Shown here one piece after another: positions 17,069 through 25,021 of a stretch of DNA of 38,570 bases. The stretch's first letter is position 1. Each line of letters starts with the position of its first letter. The DNA comes from CAYVUM01 sp964619055 (lineage in GTDB: Bacteria; Pseudomonadota; Alphaproteobacteria; Rhodospirillales; Defluviicoccaceae): NCBI GenBank assembly GCA_964619055.1, contig CAZUDB010000033.1:1-38570 (forward strand), read 5' to 3'. A program made the position numbers and the translations under genes. Under the pieces are notes generated by a model that worked only from the letters and a program-made list of their open reading frames with translations, did not search any database and was not told where the DNA came from.

Positions 17069-17812
17069 ACGGAGACAGAGCCCCCAGCCCCCGCATCTGC
17101 GGTTGGCAAGCACAGCGGCCGGCTGTCGGGTCGGGTCGCGCTTGTGACAGGCGCATCACGCGGAATTGGCAGGGCCGTTGCCGTTCGCTTTGCACGGGAG
17201 GGAGCCACGGTCGTGGCCGTCGCTCGCACCCAGGGTGCGCTTGAGGATCTGGACGACGAAGTTGCGTCGTTTGCCGGCCATGTGAGCCTTGTACCGGCAG
17301 ACCTCAGCGATGGCGCGGTCCTAGACCGCATCGGGGCTGCGATTTTTGCGAGGTGGGGCCGGCTCGACATTCTGGTTGGCAATGCTGGCGAATTGGGCGT
17401 GCTCAGCCCTGTTGGCCACGTCGACCCGGCAACGTGGGATCGGGTGGTGGCGCTCAACCTCACCGCCAACTGGCGCTTGATCCGATCTTGCGATCCTTTG
17501 CTACGTGCATCCGAGTCTGGCAGGGCTATTTTCGTAACCGCTGCGGTGGCGAAGGGGCGGGCCTATTGGGGGGCATATGCGGCTAGCAAAGCTGGTCTTG
17601 AGAGCTTGGTGCGGACATATGCCCTCGAAATGCGCAAAACGACGGTCCGCGTCAACCTGATTGATCCGGGCCCCACGCGCACCCGACTTCGCGCAACGGC
17701 GTATCCGGGCGAACCAGCAGCATCGGTCAAGCCGCCCGAGGACGTGACCGAAGCCTTTGTCGACTTGGCGGCGGCCGACTGTATGCGCCACGGGGAAACT
17801 CTCGCGCTCTAA
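17069..17812 (+). CDS. Short-chain dehydrogenase, non-standard start
   Basis: An NAD(P)-binding oxidoreductase of the SDR family; substrate unknown. The first standard start codon in frame is GTG at 17144, but that falls inside the first beta-strand of the fold (RVALVTGASRGIG). Coding sequence continues upstream without a stop to the purF stop codon. No ATG, GTG or TTG occurs there; an ACG at 17069 sits eight bases after a perfect GGAGG (17056-17060), and a CTG at 17123 is another option. The annotated start is therefore a proposal. Further motifs: LVGNAGELG and Tyr-x3-Lys in GAYAASKAG. The catalytic Ser position reads FVTAAVA, so Thr or Ala occupies it. An SDR after purF is common in related genomes. 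Confidence 0.75.
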   Translation, partial: TETEPPAPASAVGKHSGRLSGRVALVTGASRGIGRAVAVRFAREGATVVAVARTQGALEDLDDEVASFAGHVSLVPADLSDGAVLDRIGAAIFARWGRLDILVGNAGELGVLSPVGHVDPATWDRVVALNLTANWRLIRSCDPLLRASESGRAIFVTAAVAKGRAYWGAYAASKAGLESLVRTYALEMRKTTVRVNLIDPGPTRTRLRATAYPGEPAASVKPPEDVTEAFVDLAAADCMRHGETLAL

Positions 17813-18180
17813 CCCTTGAGGCCGTGCCACTGGCGGATTAAACGCTTGCTTTGAGCGAAGTCTGACCGTTGATAACGCGACAGCCTTTGCGATCCATAGA
17901 CCGGCCATTTGTGCAGTGGGCCATCGCCGCGTCCGCACTGACTGTCACAAAACCTTCGCTAAGTGTGTGGCGAGATTCTCTTCTATCATGTGGTGTATCC
18001 GCGCACCGGGGGGCAATGAAAGCGGCATGCCTTACCGAGTGACGTTTGTGCGATATTTGTATTTCGTTGACCATGCCGAAACACGCCGCGCGGTTCTTCC
18101 TTGCACGGGCCCATTTAGCAACCATCACAACAGGACCTCGTCCGGTCTTAAGCTGTCCGAACAATACGGAGTATGTGTCC
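17813..18180. other. Gene-free region upstream of the phosphonate operon
   Basis: A 368-base stretch between the SDR gene and the first phosphonate gene. It must contain the promoter of the downstream operon. It holds a Pho-box-like sequence (17942-17959) and, 24 bases later, TATCAT (17984-17989), five of six matches to a -10 element but without a good -35. No terminator for the upstream operon is evident. Frames on both strands in this stretch look like chance. Confidence 0.5.
17942..17959 (+). promoter_or_regulatory. Weak Pho-box-like sequence
   Basis: The sequence CTGTCAC-AAAA-CCTTCGC resembles the PhoB box, two CTGTCAT repeats spaced by four bases: the first repeat matches six of seven and the spacer is AT-rich, but the second matches only about three of seven. 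It lies 222 bases before the binding-protein start. Phosphate control would suit a phosphonate operon, but the match is partial. Confidence 0.25.
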
Positions 18181-19230
18181 ATGTCCGCACTCGACCTTAC
18201 CTGCGGAACAAAGCACCTTGCCATCGCTACCGTCCTGGCTGCGGCAAGCGTGTTCGGTACTGTTGCCACCGCGGTCGCTGAGAGCGAACTTCTCGTCTAT
18301 ACGGCCATCGAGGCCGACGAACTGGCTGGATTCAAAAAGGCCTTTGAAGCCGAATATCCCGGCACTGAAATTAAGTGGGTTCGTGATTCTACGGGCATCA
18401 TCACCGCGAAGCTGCTCGCGGAGAAAGCCAACCCGAAGGCGGACATTGTCTGGGGATTGGCCGCGACAAGTTTGATGTTGCTGGCTGAAGAGGGCTATTT
18501 TCAGCCGTACGCGCCCAAAGGGCTAGAAAAGCTCGATGCCAAGTATATCGATAGCGCAAGACCGCCAGTGTGGGTCGGTCAGCGAGCCTGGATCGCCTCC
18601 GTCTGCTTCAACACGATTGAAGCGGAAAAACATGGTCTGCCGACGCCCACCTCGTGGAAAGACCTGACCAAGCCGGAGTTCGAGGGCCACGTCGTGATGC
18701 CAAATCCCAACTCATCCGGTACCGGCTTTCTCGATGTTTCGAGTTGGATTCAGACCTTTGGCGAGGAAGAAGCGTGGAAGTTCATGGACGCGCTTCATAA
18801 GAACATTGCTTGGTACACGCACTCCGGCTCCAAACCATGCAAACAGGCGGCATCCGGCGAAACGCCAGTCGGCATTTCGTTCGCATACCGGGGCGCCAAG
18901 CTCGTCAGCGAGGGGGCGCCGATCAATGTTATTGCTCCGTCGGAAGGCGTGGGTTGGGACCTGGAAGCCTTCGCCATCACGAAGAATTCCAGCAATCTCG
19001 AGGGCGCCAAGGCACTTGCCGATTGGTCCGCAAGTCGCGCCGCCAACGAGATCTACAGCCAAGCCTACGCCGTCGTTGCCATGCCCGGGGTGGCCAAGCC
19101 CGTCGAGAATTTTCCCGCGAACATCGATCAAAAAATGATCGAAAACGATTTCGAGTGGGCCGCCAAGAACCGCATTCGGATCCTTGCCGAGTGGCAGAAA
19201 CGCTACGATTCCAAGTCCGAGCCGAAGTAG
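18181..19230 (+). CDS. phnS: 2-aminoethylphosphonate ABC transporter, periplasmic binding protein
   Basis: A 349-residue solute-binding protein. The start at 18181 has GGAG upstream; the signal peptide covers about residues 1-33 (LAIATVLAAASVFGTVATAVA, split as AIATVLAAASVFG and TVATAVA, then ES). The mature part has the iron/AEP-type binding fold: ELLVYTAIEADEL, WVRDSTGIITAKLLAEK, ADIVWGLAATSLMLL, TSWKDLTKPEFEGHVVMPNP and SSGTGFLDVSSW. This matches the AEP-binding subfamily better than ferric-iron binders, because neighbours encode the matching ATPase, permease and phosphonate enzymes. It probably captures AEP in the periplasm. It is first in the operon, 110 bases ahead of the ATPase gene. 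Confidence 0.85.
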   Translation: MSALDLTCGTKHLAIATVLAAASVFGTVATAVAESELLVYTAIEADELAGFKKAFEAEYPGTEIKWVRDSTGIITAKLLAEKANPKADIVWGLAATSLMLLAEEGYFQPYAPKGLEKLDAKYIDSARPPVWVGQRAWIASVCFNTIEAEKHGLPTPTSWKDLTKPEFEGHVVMPNPNSSGTGFLDVSSWIQTFGEEEAWKFMDALHKNIAWYTHSGSKPCKQAASGETPVGISFAYRGAKLVSEGAPINVIAPSEGVGWDLEAFAITKNSSNLEGAKALADWSASRAANEIYSQAYAVVAMPGVAKPVENFPANIDQKMIENDFEWAAKNRIRILAEWQKRYDSKSEPK

Positions 19231-19340
19231 TAATCTTGCACACGGTGGCGGACGGGTTCGTTCGGAGCCTGTCCTTCCCGTCGGCATGGTCTGCACCAGC
19301 CCCATCTTCCGATGATCGTGCCGCTCACGGGGACTGTTCG

Positions 19341-20435
19341 ATGACGACGCCTCTATCCAATGCCTATCTGCAGATCGTTGATCTTTCGAAAAAATTCGGC
19401 GATTTCACGGCTCTCCACCGGGTCTCTCTGGAGGTCCATGAGGGTGAGTTCGTTTGCTTCTTGGGGCCATCCGGATGTGGCAAGACGACGCTGCTGAGAG
19501 CAGTTGCGGGGCTCGATATACAAACCTCGGGATGGGTTTATCAAGGTGGACAGGACATTTCGGCCCTGCCGCCGTCGGAGCGCGATTTCGGAATCGTGTT
19601 TCAGTCTTACGCGCTTTTTCCAAACCTGACGGTCAACCAAAACGTCGCCTTTGGCTTGGAGAACCGGAAACTCACCAAAGCCCAGGTGACCGAGCGCGTT
19701 TGTGAGTTGTTGGAAACCGTGGGCCTGCCCGAACAGGGCAGCAAATATCCGGCCCAACTGTCCGGCGGACAGCAGCAACGGGTGGCGTTGGCCCGGGCGC
19801 TGGCCACCTCGCCGGGCTTGCTGCTGCTGGACGAACCTTTGAGCGCCCTCGATGCTAAGGTCCGCCTCCGTTTGCGCAGTGAGATTAAGGAGCTGCAGCG
19901 GCGTCTTGGCGTCACGACGATTATGGTCACCCATGACAAGGAGGAGGCGCTCTCCATGGCCGACCGGATCGTGGTCATGAACCATGGCACGGTGGAGCAG
20001 GTGGGGACACCCCAGGACGTCTATCGTCGGCCCGCGTCGGCGTTTGTCGCCGATTTCATTGGAACCATGAATTTCGTGCCAGGCGAGGTCTCCGCTTCGG
20101 GGCGGATGCGGGTTGGTCGGGCCGAAGTGGAGGTGGAGACAAAGGGGCTGGCTCCGGGGACGGCGGTTACCGTTGCCATCCGGCCGGAGGATTTCGCTAT
20201 TCACGAGGACGAGGATCGCGGCGCCAACGTGATCAAAACCCGCATCCATAACCTTGAGTTCCTGGGCTCGTTCTATCGCGCTCAGTTGGTCAGCGAGGAC
20301 TTCCCCGATCCGGCAGACACCTGGCCGCAGGTCCAGTTCTCAGTCAATCTGGTCCGGCGGTTGGACCTGAAGCACGGATCGGTGATCAGCGTTCGGCTGC
20401 CGTCCGAGCATCTCCGCGTGTACCGGCGCGCGTAA
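19341..20435 (+). CDS. phnT: 2-aminoethylphosphonate ABC transporter, ATPase
   Basis: A 364-residue importer ATPase. Motifs: Walker A GPSGCGKTT (about residues 42-50), Q-loop VFQSYALFPNLTV, signature LSGGQQQRVALARAL (near 140), Walker B LLLLDEPLSALD and the switch His in MVTHDKEEAL. The C-terminal region from about residue 240 is a TOBE-type regulatory domain (VAIRPEDFAIHEDE, EFLGSFYRAQL). Domain layout fits the spermidine/iron/AEP group of ATPases; assignment to AEP comes from context. The ATG at 19341 with GGGGA upstream is chosen; a longer frame overlaps the binding-protein gene. Confidence 0.87.
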   Translation: MTTPLSNAYLQIVDLSKKFGDFTALHRVSLEVHEGEFVCFLGPSGCGKTTLLRAVAGLDIQTSGWVYQGGQDISALPPSERDFGIVFQSYALFPNLTVNQNVAFGLENRKLTKAQVTERVCELLETVGLPEQGSKYPAQLSGGQQQRVALARALATSPGLLLLDEPLSALDAKVRLRLRSEIKELQRRLGVTTIMVTHDKEEALSMADRIVVMNHGTVEQVGTPQDVYRRPASAFVADFIGTMNFVPGEVSASGRMRVGRAEVEVETKGLAPGTAVTVAIRPEDFAIHEDEDRGANVIKTRIHNLEFLGSFYRAQLVSEDFPDPADTWPQVQFSVNLVRRLDLKHGSVISVRLPSEHLRVYRRA

Positions 20436-20471
20436 ATCACCCGGTTATCCTTTGAGCATGGGAACCGAACA

Positions 20472-21272
20472 GTGTTGAGGGCACGATTGCTGGCCAAGAT
20501 CGTGATTGGCTCGGCCGCTACTGCGGTTACCGGCGTGACGATCCTCGGGTTCTTCGGCTCGATCGACTTTGATCTGGACCTCGTGAATCACTTCAGGGTG
20601 CATTTGGCATTGGCAGCGCTTGTCCTGTTCGCTCTGGCTTTGCTGGCGTCCACCGTGCGGCTTGCGGCGGCTTGCGGTGTTCTCGCGGTCGTCAATCTTA
20701 TTACAACCTTGATGACGCCTTCGCCCGCTCCTGCGGCAGGCGCGGCAATGGCGACAAACAAGATCGTCACCCTGAACTTGTGGCTCGACAACAGGGACCT
20801 AAGTGCGGTGGAAGTGTTCCTGAAAGCGGAGAAAGCTGACGTTGTCGTCCTGCAGGAGCTTGGTCCGCGCGCCGGCCACGTCATCGTTGCCGGCGATTTC
20901 AATGCAACGCCCTGGTCTCTGGAGCTTCGTCGCTTTGCCGAGGACGCCGAGGTCAACATTGTTCCCGGCTTTCGCCCGAGCTGGCCTGCGCGGCTGTCGT
21001 TGCCACACGTGCCCTTCCGGGTCTCGCTGCCCCAGCTCCCCATCGACCATGTGTTCGTGACCGCGGGCATGGCCGTCGTTGAGATTCGGCGCGGACCAAA
21101 GGTGGGGTCGGACCACCTGCCGATCGTCGCCGTAATCGGGTGCTGCACAGATCATCAAGGAGCCGCGGGGGCGGCGGTCGCAAGTACCGGATTTGGCCAG
21201 GCAAACTTGCCGTTGTCGGCAACGCACGGCTTACACAGGGTCGTCCGCATATTCAATGGAGACAGGACGTGA
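20472..21272 (+). CDS. Shortened endonuclease/exonuclease/phosphatase-family membrane protein
   Basis: A 266-residue protein starting at GTG 20472. Residues 5-85 carry two to three membrane segments (GSAATAVTGVTILGFFG, LALAALVLFALALLAS, AACGVLAVVNLITTLM). The rest resembles the EEP fold: ATNKIVTLNLW, ADVVVLQELGP, VIVAGDFNATPWS, LPIDHVFV and GSDHLPIVAVIG. However, the roughly 100 residues normally between the LQE and GDFN motifs, which hold the tyrosine and a histidine of the active site, are missing: LQELGPRAGH runs straight into VIVAGDFN. The frame is intact, so this is an in-frame deletion, and the enzyme is probably inactive or altered. It lies inside the AEP transporter operon and overlaps the permease start. 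Confidence 0.7.
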   Translation: MLRARLLAKIVIGSAATAVTGVTILGFFGSIDFDLDLVNHFRVHLALAALVLFALALLASTVRLAAACGVLAVVNLITTLMTPSPAPAAGAAMATNKIVTLNLWLDNRDLSAVEVFLKAEKADVVVLQELGPRAGHVIVAGDFNATPWSLELRRFAEDAEVNIVPGFRPSWPARLSLPHVPFRVSLPQLPIDHVFVTAGMAVVEIRRGPKVGSDHLPIVAVIGCCTDHQGAAGAAVASTGFGQANLPLSATHGLHRVVRIFNGDRT

Positions 21273-22999
21273 GCAACGGCGTCGCAGAGCAAGTCCTTGA
21301 TCCCGCAATCGTGGACGTGGCCGCACCAAAAATAAAACCAAAGGTCGGGCGCGACGAATGGGTCATGCGCGGCTCCATGGTTGCCATCGGTGCATTCCTG
21401 ATGGTGTCTGTGTTGTTTCCTTTGTATGCAATGCTCTCAAAGAGCTTGCAGGACAAGAATGGCAGCTTCATCGGATTTACAAATTACGCGGATTATTTTT
21501 CGACGCCGGCGTTATTTCAATCGATTTATAACAGCGTTTTGATCTCGATGATTACGACAGTGATCGTGATTTCTATTGCGTTTTTTTACGCCTATGCACT
21601 GACACGCACCCAAATGCCTTTTAAAGGACTTTTCCGTATCATTGCGCTAATTCCAATCCTAGCACCTTCCCTATTGCCAGCTATTTCTCTCGTTTACTTG
21701 TTCGGCAACCAAGGCGTTATCAAGGAGTTTCTGATGGGAGAGTCCATTTACGGGCCCATCGGGATCATCATGGGGGCTAGCTTTTGGACGTTTCCGCACG
21801 CTCTGATGATCATTGTGACGGCCTTGTCCATTTCGGATATGCGTCTCTATGAGGCGGCGCATGTGCTGCGGGCCAGCAAACTGAGGACCTTTTTAACGGT
21901 CACCTTGCCCGGCGCCAAGTACGGGCTGATCAGTGCTGGCTTCGTCGTTTTCACCCTCGTAATCACGGATTTCGGCGTCCCGAAGGTCATCGGCGGCCAG
22001 TACAACGTTCTCGCCACGGACATCTACAAACAGGTGGTCGGGCAGCAGAACTTCGAAATGGGGGCCGTCGTTTCTGTCGTGCTGTTGCTGCCGGCCGTCG
22101 CCGCCTTCGTCGTGGATCGCATCGTTCAACGCAAACAGGTGGCTCTGCTGTCGTCACGGGCGGTGCCCTACCAAGCCAAGCGCGACAAGACGCTCGATTG
22201 GGCGATGTTGATCTTTTGTGGTTTGATTTCGCTTATCTTGATCGGCGTGCTCGCGATGGCCGCGTGGGCGTCGCACGTCAAGTTCTGGCCTTACAACCTG
22301 TCGTTCACGTTTGCAAACTACAACTTTGATGTGATGGATGGTGGCGGTTGGGAGGCCTACTTCAATTCCATCCGATTGGCGCTCTATACGGCAGTATTCG
22401 GCACAGGCATCATTTTTTTCGGCGCCTACCTGGTGGAGAAAGGGCGAGGTTTTGAAGGAGGGCGCACGGCCTTTCACTTGTTGGCCATGATCCCCTTGGC
22501 AGTGCCGGGCTTGGTGTTGGGGCTCGCCTACATTTTCTTTTTCAACCACCCGTCCAATCCGCTCAATTTCCTCTACGGCACCATGGCCATCCTGGTGATC
22601 TGCACCATAGCCCATTTCTACACGGTCAGCCATCTGACCTCCGTCACGGCGTTGAAGCAAATGGACCCCGAGTTCGAGTCCGTGTCCGCATCTCTGAAAG
22701 TTCCATTTTACCGGACCTTCGCGCGGGTCACGGTGCCGGTCTGTACGCCGGCGATCCTGGATGTTTCCATGTACCTGTTCCTCAACGCCATGACGACGGT
22801 CTCGGCCGTCGTGTTTCTCTATTCGCCGGAAACGACGTTGGCATCCGTCGCAGTGCTTAATATGGACGATGCGGGGGATATTGCACCCGCGGCGGCCATG
22901 GCCATGATGATCGTCTACACCTCGGCCGGCGTTCGGCTTTTGCACGCGCTGCTGACGCGCGGGCTCGCGGCTCGCAGTGGCACGTGGCGGCGACGCTGA
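21269..22999 (+). CDS. phnU: 2-aminoethylphosphonate ABC transporter, fused permease
   Basis: A 576-residue permease with two binding-protein-dependent transport domains in one chain, about twelve membrane segments. The GTG start at 21269 overlaps the stop of the upstream gene and has GGAG nearby; a longer frame begins inside that gene. Each half has the EAA-type loop that contacts the ATPase: EAAHVLRASKLRTFLTVTLP in the first and ESVSASLKVPFYRTFARVTVP-like sequence in the second. Double-domain permeases of this layout serve Fe3+ or AEP; the neighbours favour AEP. Codon use between about 21470 and 21730 is visibly AT-richer than elsewhere in the operon. Confidence 0.87.
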   Translation: MSNGVAEQVLDPAIVDVAAPKIKPKVGRDEWVMRGSMVAIGAFLMVSVLFPLYAMLSKSLQDKNGSFIGFTNYADYFSTPALFQSIYNSVLISMITTVIVISIAFFYAYALTRTQMPFKGLFRIIALIPILAPSLLPAISLVYLFGNQGVIKEFLMGESIYGPIGIIMGASFWTFPHALMIIVTALSISDMRLYEAAHVLRASKLRTFLTVTLPGAKYGLISAGFVVFTLVITDFGVPKVIGGQYNVLATDIYKQVVGQQNFEMGAVVSVVLLLPAVAAFVVDRIVQRKQVALLSSRAVPYQAKRDKTLDWAMLIFCGLISLILIGVLAMAAWASHVKFWPYNLSFTFANYNFDVMDGGGWEAYFNSIRLALYTAVFGTGIIFFGAYLVEKGRGFEGGRTAFHLLAMIPLAVPGLVLGLAYIFFFNHPSNPLNFLYGTMAILVICTIAHFYTVSHLTSVTALKQMDPEFESVSASLKVPFYRTFARVTVPVCTPAILDVSMYLFLNAMTTVSAVVFLYSPETTLASVAVLNMDDAGDIAPAAAMAMMIVYTSAGVRLLHALLTRGLAARSGTWRRR

Positions 23000-23033
23000 A
23001 CGCCGTGGGATCCGCAACGCGAGTCACAACTCC

Positions 23034-24191
23034 ATGACCAACGGCTACGACTTGGCGGTTGTCGGCGCCGGTATCGTCGGCCTCGCCCATGCGCTTGCCG
23101 CCGCGCGGCTCGGCAAACGCGTGATCGTGCTGGAGCGCGACGCCAGGGCGAATGGTGCGTCGGTGCGAAACTTCGGCTTCATCACCATAACAGGCCAACA
23201 AGCCGGGCAATGTTGGCAACGGGCGTTGCGGTCGCGCCAAGTTTGGTCCGAGGTCGCAGTCGAGGCGGGAATTCCGATCGCCCATTCCGGGTTGGTCGTC
23301 GTCGCACGACGCCCTGAGGCGTGGGACGTCCTTGAGGCCTTTCGCGCCACCGACATGGGTGTCGACTGCGCGCTCATGACGCCGGATGAGGCGCGAAACC
23401 GGTTCAGGGTGCTCCAGGCCGCAGCCATGGAGGGAGCGCTCTGGAGCCCCTATGAGATTCGTGTTGAGCCACGCCACGCCATTCCGACACTCGCGGCGTG
23501 GCTTCATGAGAGATATGGCGTCGAGTTCGCGTACGGGACCGCGGTCCATACCTTGGACCCGCCGGTGATTGGCACGTCGACTGGCGACGTCCATGCGGAA
23601 GCGGCCGTGATTTGTCCGAATGATGACCTCTCTACTCTGTTTCCCGAGCGGCTTGCCACGTATCAACCCAGCCTGTGCACGCTGCAGATGTTGAAGGTGC
23701 AACCGCTACCCGGAGTTCCACGGCTGAACGCAGCCTTGATGTCCGATTTGAGCTTGGTTCGCTATCTCGGTTACGTAGCGTTACCGGAAGCGGCCGCGCT
23801 TAGACAGCGCCTGCAGGCGGAGCAGGGGGCGTGGCTGGAACACGGGATACACTTGATCGTGGTCGCCAACGATGACGGCTCCCTGGTTATCGGTGACTCC
23901 CACCATTCTGACAACGTCGTGCGAGCCTTCAGCCAAGGCGTAGTGGAAGACCTGGTTCTGCAGGAGTTTTCGAACCTGTTGGGCCGCACGCAGGGGCAGG
24001 TCGTAGAGCGATGGTCCGGAACGTATCCCACCTCGGATGGTCGGCTGGTGGTGATCGATCGTGTACGCGATTCTGTGGCCATTGTCGTGGTGACCAGCGG
24101 CACAGGGGCCAGCACGGCCTTCGCGATCGCAGAGGAGGTGATCGGCCAGATCTTCGGATCACTCGGCGGGAGCACTTCTGTTGACGGGTAA
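23034..24191 (+). CDS. FAD-dependent amine oxidoreductase, phosphonate-associated (HpnW-like)
   Basis: A 385-residue flavoprotein of the D-amino-acid-oxidase/glycine-oxidase type. The FAD-binding motif is DLAVVGAGIVGLAHALAAARLG-like at the N-terminus (residues 6-27), followed by VIVLERD and GASVRNFGFITITGQQAGQ, the latter distinctive of the HpnW (TIGR03364) subfamily that travels with phosphonate genes. A C-terminal segment TSDGRLVVIDR and TSGTGASTAFAIAEEV closes the FAD site. The inferred job is oxidation of AEP or an N-methylated form to phosphonoacetaldehyde, feeding the hydrolase encoded 13 bases downstream; this replaces the absent PhnW transaminase. The start at 23034 is chosen by family fit; its ribosome site is weak. 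Confidence 0.8.
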   Translation: MTNGYDLAVVGAGIVGLAHALAAARLGKRVIVLERDARANGASVRNFGFITITGQQAGQCWQRALRSRQVWSEVAVEAGIPIAHSGLVVVARRPEAWDVLEAFRATDMGVDCALMTPDEARNRFRVLQAAAMEGALWSPYEIRVEPRHAIPTLAAWLHERYGVEFAYGTAVHTLDPPVIGTSTGDVHAEAAVICPNDDLSTLFPERLATYQPSLCTLQMLKVQPLPGVPRLNAALMSDLSLVRYLGYVALPEAAALRQRLQAEQGAWLEHGIHLIVVANDDGSLVIGDSHHSDNVVRAFSQGVVEDLVLQEFSNLLGRTQGQVVERWSGTYPTSDGRLVVIDRVRDSVAIVVVTSGTGASTAFAIAEEVIGQIFGSLGGSTSVDG

Positions 24192-24204
24192 GGACGCAAC
24201 CCAA

Positions 24205-25002
24205 ATGCGGCTGAAAGCCGTGATCTTCGACTGGGCCGGCACCATCGTCGATTTCGGTTCCCGCGCACCCATGGGTGCCTTCGTGACGGCATTTCAACAC
24301 TTCGGCGTCGACATCAGCATTGCTGAGGCCCGCATTCCCATGGGCTTGCCGAAACGAGCCCACGTCCAGGCTTTGCTCAACCTTCCGCGTATCAAGGATG
24401 CCTGGAACCGCGAGCGCGGCGATCCCACGGACGAGGATGTGGACGCCATTTATGACGTGTTTGTTCCGTTGAACGAGGCGTCCGTGGCCGACCATGCCAC
24501 GCTGGTGCCGGGTGCCCTGGAGGCGGTTGCCACCATCCGCGCCCGCGGCCTCAAAATCGGAACAACAACCGGCTACACCCGCTCGATCATGGCGCGGCTA
24601 GCGCCTTTGGCGGCCGATCAGGGCTATCGGCCCGACAATATCGTTTGCGCCGATGACCTGCCGGTGGGACGACCCACGCCGATGATGATGTATCGGTGTT
24701 TCCTTGATCTGGGTGTATGGCCGGGAGCCGCATGCGTGAAGGTGGATGACACCGTGCCCGGGATCAGTGAAGGAATCGCAGCCGGAACGTGGACAATCGG
24801 CGTGGTCGTATCCGGTAACGGCATTGGGCTGTCGGAGATCGAGTGGTCGGCGCTCCCGGTCACCGAGCAGAACCGGCTCCGCGCTCGCTCGGCCGCGGAG
24901 TTAACGGCGGCTGGAGCCCATGCCGTGGTCGACACGGTGGCTGACGTGCCCAGGTGCCTGGATGCTTTTGCTGGCCGCTTGACTGCAGGCGTTCGTCCCT
25001 AA
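24205..25002 (+). CDS. phnX: Phosphonoacetaldehyde hydrolase (phosphonatase)
   Basis: Cleaves the C-P bond of phosphonoacetaldehyde into acetaldehyde and phosphate. A HAD-superfamily protein of 265 residues. The nucleophile is Asp9 in VIFDWAGTIVD, and the Schiff-base lysine is Lys50 in MGLPKRAHVQAL; their spacing of 41 residues equals that of the Bacillus cereus enzyme (Asp12/Lys53), which separates true phosphonatases from other HAD proteins. Also seen are GTTTGYTRSIM and VKVDDTVPGISEG (metal-binding Asp). The ATG at 24205 is preferred over the TTG at 24181, which overlaps the oxidoreductase stop; AAGGA precedes it. It is the last gene of the operon, converging on the next gene 19 bases away. 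Confidence 0.93.
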   Translation: MRLKAVIFDWAGTIVDFGSRAPMGAFVTAFQHFGVDISIAEARIPMGLPKRAHVQALLNLPRIKDAWNRERGDPTDEDVDAIYDVFVPLNEASVADHATLVPGALEAVATIRARGLKIGTTTGYTRSIMARLAPLAADQGYRPDNIVCADDLPVGRPTPMMMYRCFLDLGVWPGAACVKVDDTVPGISEGIAAGTWTIGVVVSGNGIGLSEIEWSALPVTEQNRLRARSAAELTAAGAHAVVDTVADVPRCLDAFAGRLTAGVRP

Positions 25003-25021
25003 CGGCCTACCATCAAAGCGC

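Noticed and set aside
17838..18281. Frames of 121-143 codons on both strands ahead of the AEP operon
   Set aside because: They overlap the signal peptide region of the binding protein in other frames and have no ribosome site or family features.
18301..19230. Binding protein as a ferric-iron carrier (FbpA type)
   Set aside because: The fold group is shared, but the operon carries PhnX and an HpnW-like enzyme and the ATPase and double permease match the AEP set.
22154..23702. Antisense frames of 287 and 281 codons opposite the permease and oxidoreductase
   Set aside because: His/Arg-rich shadow composition; the sense genes carry clear motifs.
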